This document shows positions 1-5,961 of a DNA stretch of 15,024 nucleotides, one piece after another. The stretch comes from Modestobacter sp. Its GTDB lineage: Bacteria > Actinomycetota > Actinomycetes > Mycobacteriales > Geodermatophilaceae. The DNA is taken from contig JAOPWO010000065.1 in assembly GCA_025965635.1 (NCBI GenBank), forward strand, positions 1 through 15,024, in the 5' to 3' direction. The position numbers and the translations under genes are program-made. Within the stretch, counting starts at the first letter, position 1, and the number at the start of each line of letters is the position of its first letter. The notes below the pieces were generated by a model. The model had not been told where the DNA came from. It saw only the letters and a program-made list of their open reading frames with translations, and did no database searches.

Positions 1-1
1 C

Positions 2-901
2 CTGGCGCTGCTGCTCGGCGTGATGGCCGTCGGCCTGCCCCGGCCTCCCCAGGTCCAGCGCACCCGGCTGGACGTCGCCCGGCGGGAGGCCACCGCCGCG
101 CCGGTGACCGCCCGCGGACGGGTCACCGCGCAGGCCGATCGGCTGCTGCGCCGGCTGGGCCGCACCGAGGCGCTGGAGACCGCCCTCGAGCGGGCCGGCA
201 TGCACCGCCGTCCCGCGGACGTCGTCGTCCTCACCGCCGCGATCGCCTGCCCGCTGGCCGTCGCCGGGATCGCGCTGAGCGGCTCCGTGGCCGGCCTGCT
301 GCTCGCCGTCGTCGCGCCGCTGGGGGCGGTCGCGCTGGTCGTCGTCCGCCGGTCCCGACGGCAGAAGGCCTTCGCCGACCAGCTGGACGACGTCGTGCAG
401 CTGATGGCCAGCAGCCTGCGGGCCGGTCACAGCGTGCTGCGGGCGGTCGACGCCGTGTCCCGCGACACCGACGCGCCGGCCGCCGAGGAGTTCTCCCGGG
501 TGGTCAACGAGACCAGGGTCGGCCGCGACGTCACCAGCGCGCTCGAGGAGGTCGCCGACCGGACCGGCAGCCAGGACTTCGGCTGGGTCGTCCAGGCCAT
601 CGCCATCCACCGCGAGGTCGGCGGCAACCTGGCCGAGGTCCTCGACCGGGTCGGCGCCACGGTCCGGGAGCGCAGCCAGCTGCGCCGCCAGGTGAGCTCG
701 CTGTCGGCCGAGGGCCGGCTGTCGGCCGTGGTGCTGCTGGCCATGCCGGTCGTGATCCTCGGCGTCATGGCGATGACCGCGCCGGAGTACGTCGCCCGGC
801 TGACCGGCACCGGGTCCGGCATCGGGCTGATCGTCGGCGCCGGCCTGCTGGTGCTCATCGGCGCGCTGTGGCTGCGGATCGCCGTGCGGGTGCGGTTCTG
901 A
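2..901 (+). CDS. tadB: TadB-like type II secretion F-domain membrane protein (5' end cut off)
   Basis: Inner-membrane platform protein of a Tad/Flp pilus or related type II/IV-pilus-like secretion machine, which would sit on the CpaF/TadA ATPase. Seen: the frame is open to the left edge, and the codons before the first GTG (position 20) encode a hydrophobic LALLLG stretch, so the true start and a first membrane helix lie outside the window. Counting from position 20, hydrophobic helices lie near residues 68-86, 90-110, 235-253 and 267-287. Between them is a cytoplasmic T2SSF four-helix domain (about 117-225) with the typical LDDVVQLMASSLRAG and REVGGNLAEVLDRV segments. It overlaps the next gene by 1 nt (TGATG), so the two are probably translationally coupled. 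Upstream neighbours such as the ATPase are expected but not visible. TadB versus another F-domain paralogue is inferred from position before a TadC-like gene. Confidence 0.85.
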   Translation: MALLLGVMAVGLPRPPQVQRTRLDVARREATAAPVTARGRVTAQADRLLRRLGRTEALETALERAGMHRRPADVVVLTAAIACPLAVAGIALSGSVAGLLLAVVAPLGAVALVVVRRSRRQKAFADQLDDVVQLMASSLRAGHSVLRAVDAVSRDTDAPAAEEFSRVVNETRVGRDVTSALEEVADRTGSQDFGWVVQAIAIHREVGGNLAEVLDRVGATVRERSQLRRQVSSLSAEGRLSAVVLLAMPVVILGVMAMTAPEYVARLTGTGSGIGLIVGAGLLVLIGALWLRIAVRVRF

Positions 902-1791
902 TGCCGCTGTCGGTCGTGCTGGGGATCGTTGCGGTGTCGGTGGCGCTGGGCCTGCTCGTGCCGCTGGCCGTGTCGGCCACGCCCCGGCCGGTGGCCGGCG
1001 TCCGCCGCAACCTGGCCCGTGGCCGGCCGGTCGTGGCCGCGGACACCGGCGGGGGACTGGAGTCCCGGCGCCGCGGTGCCGGGGCCACGCTGCGGCACCT
1101 GACCCCCGACAAGGTCGCCGCGCGGGTCCGCCGGCTGCTCGACCGGGCCGGGCGGTCGCCCGCCCGGACGATGAGCAAGGTGCTCACCACCAAGCTGGTG
1201 CTGCTCGGGTGGGCGGTGCTGACCGGTGCGCTGGTCGAGATCCAGCTGCCCGGCTGGCCGGTGGCGGTCGGCACGGTCGTCGTCGCGCTCGGCGCGTACC
1301 ACCTGCCCGAGGCCTTGCTGTGGAGCCGCGGGCAGGACCGGGCGAAGCGGATGGCCCGCGAACTGCCCGACACCCTGGACCAGATGAGCATCGCGGTGGA
1401 GGCCGGGCTGTCGTTCGAGTTCGCCCTCGCCCGGGCGGCCCACTCGGGCACCGGGCCCCTTGCCGAGGAGCTGGTCCGGACCCTGCAGGACGTCGCGGTC
1501 GGCCGCCCCCGCCGGCAGGCCTACGACGCCCTCGTGCGCCGGACGGACGTGCCCGACCTGCAGCGCTTCGTGGGCGCGATCAACCAGGCCGAGGCCTACG
1601 GCGTACCCGTCGCCGACGTGCTGCGCGCGCAGGCCGACGAGATGCGGGTCAAGCGCCGCCAGCGCGCCGAGGCCGAGGCGATGAAGGTGCCGGTCAAGGT
1701 GGTCTTCCCGCTGATGCTCTGCATCCTCCCGGCGATGCTGCTCGTGGTCGTCGGCCCGGCGGTGCTGCAGCTGATGACCACGCTGGGCTGA
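901..1791 (+). CDS. tadC: TadC-like type II secretion F-domain membrane protein
   Basis: Second membrane platform subunit of the Tad/Flp system, expected to pair with the TadB-like protein encoded just upstream. The protein is 296 aa. The ATG at 901 is chosen because its first base is the last base of the upstream stop, and because it puts a hydrophobic helix (residues 4-25) at the N-terminus; an earlier in-frame start at 868 would add 11 residues inside the upstream gene. Further helices lie near 97-115, 118-137 and 267-292. The T2SSF domain (about 150-258) contains ELPDTLDQMSIAVEAGLSFE and a RFVGAINQAEAYGVPVADVL segment typical of the TadC group. No pilin or minor pilin gene follows. Transcription probably stops at the hairpin 15 nt after the stop codon. 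Confidence 0.87.
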   Translation: MPLSVVLGIVAVSVALGLLVPLAVSATPRPVAGVRRNLARGRPVVAADTGGGLESRRRGAGATLRHLTPDKVAARVRRLLDRAGRSPARTMSKVLTTKLVLLGWAVLTGALVEIQLPGWPVAVGTVVVALGAYHLPEALLWSRGQDRAKRMARELPDTLDQMSIAVEAGLSFEFALARAAHSGTGPLAEELVRTLQDVAVGRPRRQAYDALVRRTDVPDLQRFVGAINQAEAYGVPVADVLRAQADEMRVKRRQRAEAEAMKVPVKVVFPLMLCILPAMLLVVVGPAVLQLMTTLG

Positions 1792-1805
1792 CCCCGGCAC
1801 GCTGG

Positions 1806-1841
1806 GCCGGCCCCGGCACGCGGGAGCATGCCGGGGCCGGC
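1806..1841. terminator. Perfect 13-bp hairpin, probable bidirectional terminator
   Basis: The arms 1806-1818 (GCCGGCCCCGGCA) and 1829-1841 are perfectly complementary with a 10-nt loop. The hairpin lies between the convergent tadC-like gene (stop at 1791) and the 112-aa minus-strand gene (stop at 1845), so it could end transcription from both sides. There is no T-tract, which is common for actinobacterial terminators. Confidence 0.7.
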
Positions 1842-1844
1842 GGG

Positions 1845-2183
1845 TCAGCTGCGGGGCTGCGCGGGGTTGGTCGGGTCGCCGTGCGACGGCGGGTTCACCG
1901 GCGGTCCCGACGTCGCCTCCGACACCGGCGAACCCCCGGCGGGAGCAGGTGCGGCCTCCGGCCGGGCCGCGTCCGGCGAGCCACCGGAGGGCTGGGCGCC
2001 GGCCCGCACGTCGGTGAGCCGGTGGGTCAGCGCCTGGACCACCTGGATGCGGTTGGCGTGCACCTTCTCGTAGTCCAGGACCGTCTCCAGGTCGTCGGCG
2101 TCCAGGGTGCGGACCCGGGAGATGAGGCTCCCCACGGGCAGGTGGTCGTAGTCGGGCAACGGGAGGTCGTCGCGCTCGGTCAT
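1845..2183 (-). CDS. Small actinobacterial protein, DUF8129-like N-terminal domain, disordered tail
   Basis: A 112-aa protein of unknown function. The ATG at 2183 is supported by a strong ribosome binding site (AGGAAGGAG) 6 nt upstream; the frame stays open much further but only as antisense to the next gene. Residues 1 to about 62 form a compact charged helical unit beginning LPLPDYDHLPVGSLISRVRTL and containing a YEKVHANRIQVVQAL segment. From memory this pattern belongs to the short actinobacterial family called DUF8129, and that assignment is tentative. Residues 63-112 are rich in Pro, Gly, Ala and Ser and look disordered. There is no signal peptide or membrane segment. The gene is divergent from the Balon-like gene and has its own stress-type promoter motif in the shared gap, which suggests co-regulation. 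Confidence 0.8.
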   Translation of the reverse strand: MTERDDLPLPDYDHLPVGSLISRVRTLDADDLETVLDYEKVHANRIQVVQALTHRLTDVRAGAQPSGGSPDAARPEAAPAPAGGSPVSEATSGPPVNPPSHGDPTNPAQPRS

Positions 2184-2266
2184 CCCGGCTCCTTCCTGTC
2201 GGCTTGTCGGCCCCCTGCAGGGGTCCCGCCGCGGGCTGGCGAGTGGTGGGGCAGGGGGTCCTTCTG

Positions 2267-2291
2267 CTACCCGGCGCAGGCCCGCTGACAC
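2267..2291 (-). promoter_or_regulatory. Candidate SigB/SigF-type promoter for the 112-aa gene
   Basis: Read on the minus strand, GTGT (2291-2288), a 15-nt spacer and GGGTAG (2272-2267) match the general form of actinobacterial stress sigma factor promoters (G-T-T/G-T, spacer 14-16, GGGTA). The -10 element lies about 83 nt upstream of the ATG at 2183. The plus-strand promoter next to it has the same element and the same spacing. Sequence-only inference. Confidence 0.5.
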
Positions 2292-2296
2292 GCGGC

Positions 2297-2321
2297 GTGT
2301 GAGGCCCAGGGTGGTGGGTAG
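2297..2321 (+). promoter_or_regulatory. Candidate SigB/SigF-type promoter for the Balon-like gene
   Basis: GTGT (2297-2300), a 15-nt spacer and GGGTAG (2316-2321) lie about 70 nt upstream of the ATG at 2391. The -35 element sits 5 nt from the -35 element of the opposing promoter; together they form an inverted repeat, ACACG-CGG-CGTGT (2288-2300). Known members of this protein family in mycobacteria are induced in dormancy, which fits a stress promoter. Confidence 0.5.
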
Positions 2322-2390
2322 GCGCGGATGACGCACCCTCCGGGGCTCAGTCACGGCCCCTGCCGCACGCACCGAAGGAGCTTCCGTCCC

Positions 2391-3518
2391 ATGGACGTGA
2401 CCTTCCTCAAGCCGGTCACCGACCACCCCGGCCCCTGCGCCACCGTGTGTGCCGACGTCACGCACACCACCGAGAACGCCGACACCGAGCTGGGCCTGCG
2501 GGTCCGGGCCCTCACCGGGCAGCTCGCCGACCAGGGCGCCCCGGAGGCCGTCGTCGAGGCGGTCCGCAGCCGTCTCACCGAGGGCGACGAGGACGGTGAG
2601 GCCGGCACGTTCCGCGGGCGGGCCGTCATCGTCGGACCCGGGGCCGAGGTGCTGCTCGACGTCCCGCTGGCCGACGCGCCGCGCACCGAGACCGCGGAGT
2701 GGTCGCCGCTGCCCGACGCCGTCTCGGTCCTGCGCGCCCTCCCCGGCCGGATCCCGCACGTCGTGGTCGTCGCCGACCGGGTGGGCGCCGACATCACCGT
2801 CGCCACCGCACCCGGCCTGCCCGTCGAGGAGAAGTCGATCGACGGCGAGACGCACCTGATGCGCAAGGTGCAGGTGGGCGGCTGGGCGCACCGCCGCTTC
2901 CAGCACAACGCCGAGAACGTCTGGATCCACAACGTCCAGCAGGTGATCGACGAGATCGACACCGTCGTCGACCGGACCGGGGCCCGTTTCGTGCTGGTCG
3001 CGGGCGACGTCCGGGCGCGGCAGATCTTCACCGACCGGGCCACGCCGAAGATCCAGGCGGTCCTGGTCGACATGGACGAGGGCGGCCGGGCCGAGGGAGC
3101 CGACCGGTCGGTGATCGACCAGCGGGTCGAAGAACTGGTGGCGGAGAACGACGCCGCCGAGCAGGCCAAGGTGATCGAGCAGATCGAGGCCGCCTCGGCG
3201 CACGGTCTGGCGGTGACCGGGACGGCGCAGGTCGTCGAGGCGCTGCGCAAGGCGCAGGTCGAGACCCTCGTGCTGGCCGACGAGCCGTCCGGTGAGCAGC
3301 TCGTGATCGGGCCGTCGCCGCTGGAGATCGGCGTCGGCGCGGAGGACATGGCCGCCCTGGGCGTGACCGACGCGGTGCAGGTGCCGGCCGAACGGGCGCT
3401 GCTCCGGGCCGCCGTCGGCAGCGACGCCGCAGTGGTCGTCGTCCCGCGGGCCGCGATGCCCGACGGCGTCCCGTCGGCCGCCGTCCTCCGCTACACCGAC
3501 GCCTCCACCCCCGGCTGA
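2391..3518 (+). CDS. Rv2629/Balon-like ribosome hibernation factor (aeRF1/Vms1-related)
   Basis: A 375-aa cytoplasmic protein resembling the actinobacterial Rv2629 family, which is related to archaeal/eukaryotic release factor 1 and Vms1. Established: Balon and its mycobacterial relatives bind the ribosomal A site and help keep ribosomes dormant. Start: the ATG at 2391 follows a GAAGGAG ribosome binding site 10 nt upstream; an earlier in-frame start at 2328 has no such site. Seen: an N-terminal domain (about 1-140), then GGWAHRRFQHNAENVW (163-178), the equivalent of the catalytic loop of eRF1/Vms1, with GGW and no GGQ. It is followed by helix VQQVIDEIDTVVD and a central alpha/beta domain (about 198-295, FVLVAGDVRARQIF). 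The C-terminal alpha/beta domain is about 290-370. Lack of GGQ argues against peptide release. It probably leads a short operon of stress genes and shares a divergent promoter region with the 112-aa gene. Older databases may label it a hypothetical or release-factor protein. Confidence 0.85.
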   Translation: MDVTFLKPVTDHPGPCATVCADVTHTTENADTELGLRVRALTGQLADQGAPEAVVEAVRSRLTEGDEDGEAGTFRGRAVIVGPGAEVLLDVPLADAPRTETAEWSPLPDAVSVLRALPGRIPHVVVVADRVGADITVATAPGLPVEEKSIDGETHLMRKVQVGGWAHRRFQHNAENVWIHNVQQVIDEIDTVVDRTGARFVLVAGDVRARQIFTDRATPKIQAVLVDMDEGGRAEGADRSVIDQRVEELVAENDAAEQAKVIEQIEAASAHGLAVTGTAQVVEALRKAQVETLVLADEPSGEQLVIGPSPLEIGVGAEDMAALGVTDAVQVPAERALLRAAVGSDAAVVVVPRAAMPDGVPSAAVLRYTDASTPG

Positions 3519-3559
3519 CGTCCGGTCAGCCCACCGCCCTCAGCCGGATCCCCGGCTGA
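3513..3559 (+). promoter_or_regulatory. Overlapping alternative hairpins between balon-like gene and DUF2795 gene
   Basis: Four related arms lie in a 47-nt stretch: 3513-3519 (GGCTGAC), 3525-3531 (GTCAGCC), 3540-3547 (TCAGCCGG) and 3552-3559 (CCGGCTGA). Arms one and two can pair, as can three and four (8 bp, 4-nt loop); two can instead pair with four (8 bp). The last arm ends a few bases before the AGAAGGAG ribosome binding site of the next gene. It could be a partial terminator or could affect translation initiation; this is structure by eye only. Confidence 0.4.
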
Positions 3560-3576
3560 CCCAGAGAAGGAGAACC

Positions 3577-3834
3577 ATGAGCGACCCGCACCAGGAAGGC
3601 ACCCCCGCCGGCATGGACAACGCCGACGTCGAACGCCGCTCGCAGATCGCCGAGGCGCTGGGCAAGGAGGTCTGGCCGGCCGACCGCGACGCCCTCGTCG
3701 CCAAGGCCCAGGAGGCCGACGCCCTCGACAGCGTGATCTCGGCGCTGCACCGGCTCCCCGCCGGTCAGACCTTCCAGAACGTGCAGGAGGTGGCCGCGGC
3801 GCTGGGCCTGGGCACGGAACAGCAGCGCTTCTGA
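3577..3834 (+). CDS. DUF2795 domain protein
   Basis: An 85-aa soluble protein with a DUF2795 domain over most of its C-terminal part (about 43-80). The hallmark is the sequence ALDSVISALHRLPAGQTF followed by NVQEVAAALGLG. The family is widespread in actinobacteria, and its function is unknown. The N-terminal 40 residues are polar and charged. The ATG at 3577 is preceded by a very good ribosome binding site (AGAAGGAG, 6 nt spacing). It lies 58 nt after the Balon-like gene on the same strand, so it is probably co-transcribed, although the hairpin-forming gap could change the ratio of the two products. No signal peptide, membrane helix or catalytic motif is visible. Confidence 0.88.
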   Translation: MSDPHQEGTPAGMDNADVERRSQIAEALGKEVWPADRDALVAKAQEADALDSVISALHRLPAGQTFQNVQEVAAALGLGTEQQRF

Positions 3835-3877
3835 TCACCATGTGCAGGACCTCGGGGGAGCGGGGTAGGGAGCACCC

Positions 3878-4120
3878 ATGCCCGACATGAAGGATCCGTC
3901 CCCCGAGGCCCTGGCCAACGTCACCGAGCAGAACGTCACCACCCGGGCACGCCTGCTGCCCGAGGAGAGGTCGGTCGAAGGCGACCTCGACCCGGCGAAG
4001 GGCGACCTGGACCCCGCGGTGCAGGCCGCGGTGATCCTCGCCGAGTCCGAGGAGCGCACCGTGCACGCCGATCCGGACGACGCGCAGGGTGGCCACCGCC
4101 AGTCCGACGACACCGTCTGA
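3878..4120 (+). CDS. Small acidic hypothetical protein with internal 7-residue repeat
   Basis: An 80-aa acidic, probably disordered protein that I do not recognise with certainty. Seen: residues 35-41 (GDLDPAK) are repeated as 42-48 (GDLDPAV), matching a tandem 21-nt DNA repeat at 3980-4021. This is followed by a helical AVQAAVILAESEERT segment, which resembles the end of other short actinobacterial proteins of unknown role. The ATG at 3878 has a GGGAG ribosome-binding-like sequence close upstream. A GGGTAG sequence at 3863-3868 could also be a -10 element giving a nearly leaderless mRNA, but no matching -35 is present. It lies 43 nt after the DUF2795 gene and 16 nt before the ChaB-fusion gene, so it is probably in the same operon. 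Codon use is normal for the window, which supports it being a real gene. Confidence 0.7.
   Translation: MPDMKDPSPEALANVTEQNVTTRARLLPEERSVEGDLDPAKGDLDPAVQAAVILAESEERTVHADPDDAQGGHRQSDDTV
3980..4021 (+). repeat. Tandem 21-nt repeat within the 80-aa gene
   Basis: Two adjacent 21-nt units (3980-4000 and 4001-4021) both encode GDLDPA plus one variable residue. The units differ at a few bases, mostly at third positions and in the last codons, so the duplication is not very recent. Confidence 0.75.
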
Positions 4121-4136
4121 CCCGGGAGGAGAGGTC

Positions 4137-4565
4137 GTGCCGAAGACGACGAAGTCCGGCGACGCGAAGCAGGACGAGATCCCCAGCACCCTGCAGCGGT
4201 CCGACGAGAAGGCGCAGCGCACCTTCGCGAAGGCCCACGACTCCGCCGCCGAGTCCTACGACGACGAGCAGCGCGCCAACCAGGTGGCGTGGGCGGCGGT
4301 CAAGCACACCCACGAGAAGGTGGGCGACCACTGGGAGCAGAAACCAAGGGGTAGCAAAGGGCCGTCGGACCCGCAGGCCGAGGGCGGACGCGACACCGAC
4401 CGGGAGACCAAGGGCGGCGTCGACGCCAACGCCACCAAGGAGCACCTGATGGACGTCGCCCGGCGGATGGACGTCTCCGGGCGCTCGTCGATGACCAAGG
4501 ACGAGCTGGTCGACGCCATCCAGAAGGCCAACGACCGGGAGACCCGCACGACCAGGGAGGGCTGA
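4137..4565 (+). CDS. ChaB domain fused to Rho-N/SAP-like domain
   Basis: A 142-aa two-domain protein. The N-terminal ChaB domain (about 14-67, from EIPSTLQRSDEKAQRTFAKA to AVKHTHEKVGDHWE) belongs to a family named after an E. coli protein linked to the cation antiporter ChaA, though its biochemical role is unclear. After a charged linker (68-98), residues 99-133 (TKEHLMDVARRMDVSGRSSM then TKDELVDAI) form a small helical unit like the Rho N-terminal, SAP or HeH domains, which often bind nucleic acid. Start: GTG at 4137, with GGGAGGAG upstream; the earlier ATG at 4089 lies inside the preceding gene. No chaA-like antiporter gene is near. A cluster of codons rare for this genome lies in the linker (4341-4361). 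It is the last gene of the probable stress operon and converges on the M24 peptidase gene. Confidence 0.85.
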   Translation: MPKTTKSGDAKQDEIPSTLQRSDEKAQRTFAKAHDSAAESYDDEQRANQVAWAAVKHTHEKVGDHWEQKPRGSKGPSDPQAEGGRDTDRETKGGVDANATKEHLMDVARRMDVSGRSSMTKDELVDAIQKANDRETRTTREG

Positions 4566-4585
4566 GGCGGCGGGCCGCTCAGCCC
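4559..4585. terminator. Bidirectional terminator spanning both stop codons
   Basis: The arms GGGCTGAG (4559-4566) and CTCAGCCC (4578-4585) pair perfectly; inside them, after a one-base bulge, CGG (4568-4570) pairs with CCG (4575-4577) around a 4-nt loop. The stop codons of the ChaB-fusion gene (4563-4565) and the M24 peptidase gene (4581-4579) both lie in the stem, giving one compact hairpin for two convergent genes. Confidence 0.6.
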
Positions 4586-5913
4586 GGGATCAGGACGAGG
4601 CCGGTCTGCCGACCCGCCAGGTACTCCACCCCGCGGTCGGTGAGCGCGATGCCCTGCTCCAGTGCCATCCGCACGACCTGGCCGCCCCACTCGGGCACCG
4701 GCACCCGCACGCACAGCTCCAGCGCGTAGACGGTGTCCGGGTGCAGCGACACGTCGCCGGCGCCGGGGACGCCGTTCTGCTGGTCCCACATGCCGATCGC
4801 CGGCCCCGCACCGTGGCCGTGCACGCCGACCGGGTGGGAGTACACGTCCCCGTCGACGCCCTCGGCGGCCGCGGCGGCGCGGGCCGCGGCGAGCACCTCG
4901 TTGCCGGTGCGGCCGGGGCGGATCTCCGCCGTCGTCAGGTCCTGCAGCCGGTTGCCCACCGCCAGCGCGGCGGCCAGCCCCGCCGGGGCGGCGGTCTCGC
5001 CGGGGCGGAGCACGTAGCCGTTGCGCTGGGTGTCGGTGGTCAGCCCGAGGGTGGACAGGCCGACGTCGCAGTGCACCAGGTCGCCGGGGGAGATGACCGC
5101 GTCGAACGGGACGCCGGGCAGCGCGGTGCCGCGTTCGTCGGTGAGGGGTGTGCCGGCCCGCTGCAGCCCCACGGTCGGCTGGAACCACCCGTCGACCCCC
5201 AGGTCGGCGAAGCGCTGCCGGATCCACCAGGCGACGTCGAGGGCGGTGGTCTGCCCGACGGTGATCACCGCGGGGGAGTAGGCCTCCTCGATCACGTCGT
5301 GGACCAGCCGGTTCATCGCGTGCAGGGCGGCGATCTCCTCCGGCAGCCGGGTCTCCAGCCAGCCCACGACCAGCGCCTCGGCCGACACCACCCGTTCGGC
5401 GTGCGGACCCAGCGCGTCCATCAGCAGCCGGTGGTCGATGACCGACAGCCCGTCGGCGTGCGCGAAGACGGGGGAGACGTCGACGCCGATCGTGGCCGGG
5501 GCCGCCTGGTCCACGAAGCGGCGCAGCGCCGCCCACTGCGACTCCTCGGCGGGCAGCCCCGGGGTCTCGTCGGGGTCCCAGGCGGGCAGGAATTGACCCA
5601 CCGGGTAGCGCGACACCGCCGCCGCCGTCACGCCGTCGTCGCTGCGGTGGAACAGCAGGATGGTGCGCCGCCGCGCCGACAGCCACGTGGCCGGCAGCAG
5701 CGTGGGCAGCACCGGGTCCTCGTTGTGCTCGCGGCCGACGACCACCCACAGGTCGATGCCGGCCCGGTCCATCAGCGCCGGCATCAGGTCCAGCAGCCGC
5801 TGGGTGAGCCACCGGTCCCGCACGTCGGCCTGCGCGCGCAGCGGCAGCGGCACGGTGCGCGTCGGGTCGGGCAGGGGGCGGGCTCCAGCGGTGCACTCGG
5901 TGGACGTGGCCAT
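4579..5913 (-). CDS. M24 family metallopeptidase (Xaa-Pro aminopeptidase-like)
   Basis: A 444-aa putative cytoplasmic dinuclear-metal hydrolase of the pita-bread fold family (Xaa-Pro aminopeptidase, prolidase, creatinase). Seen: an N-terminal creatinase-like domain (about 25-190, including DLWVVVGREHNEDPVLPTLL) and a C-terminal catalytic domain (about 195-440). All five expected metal ligands appear present: D283 (HCDVG), D294 (TTDTQR), H367 (VHGHGAGPAIG), E399 (YALEL) and E419 (ALEQGIALT). It is therefore probably active, but the substrate cannot be told; dipeptides or N-terminal X-Pro peptides are usual. Start: the ATG at 5913 is chosen, but no clear ribosome binding site is seen. A GTG at 5946 would add 11 residues. 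It lies 48 nt after the diguanylate cyclase gene on the same strand, so it may be co-transcribed. The order of the two genes suggests no obvious functional link. Confidence 0.85.
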   Translation of the reverse strand: MATSTECTAGARPLPDPTRTVPLPLRAQADVRDRWLTQRLLDLMPALMDRAGIDLWVVVGREHNEDPVLPTLLPATWLSARRRTILLFHRSDDGVTAAAVSRYPVGQFLPAWDPDETPGLPAEESQWAALRRFVDQAAPATIGVDVSPVFAHADGLSVIDHRLLMDALGPHAERVVSAEALVVGWLETRLPEEIAALHAMNRLVHDVIEEAYSPAVITVGQTTALDVAWWIRQRFADLGVDGWFQPTVGLQRAGTPLTDERGTALPGVPFDAVISPGDLVHCDVGLSTLGLTTDTQRNGYVLRPGETAAPAGLAAALAVGNRLQDLTTAEIRPGRTGNEVLAAARAAAAAEGVDGDVYSHPVGVHGHGAGPAIGMWDQQNGVPGAGDVSLHPDTVYALELCVRVPVPEWGGQVVRMALEQGIALTDRGVEYLAGRQTGLVLIPG

Positions 5914-5961
5914 GCAGGCAGGAAAGCAGACCGCCGGCGCGACCACCGGACGAGCCCGGGG

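Noticed and set aside
427..1800. A 457-codon minus-strand frame opposite the tad genes
   Set aside because: It is antisense to two clear T2SSF-domain genes and its product is low-complexity His/Gln/Arg sequence.
2184..3203. N-terminal extension of the 112-aa minus-strand gene into the Balon-like gene
   Set aside because: The protein-like part starts at the ATG at 2183 with a strong ribosome binding site; the rest is antisense to the Balon-like gene.
3863..3868. GGGTAG before the 80-aa gene as a third stress promoter
   Set aside because: No GTGT or GTTT at a 14-16 nt distance; the bases also overlap a ribosome-binding-like GGGAG. It is kept only as a remark in the gene entry.
4350..4355. GGGTAG inside the ChaB-fusion gene
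   Set aside because: It lies in coding sequence, has no matching -35 element and no gene start follows; it is part of the rare-codon cluster.
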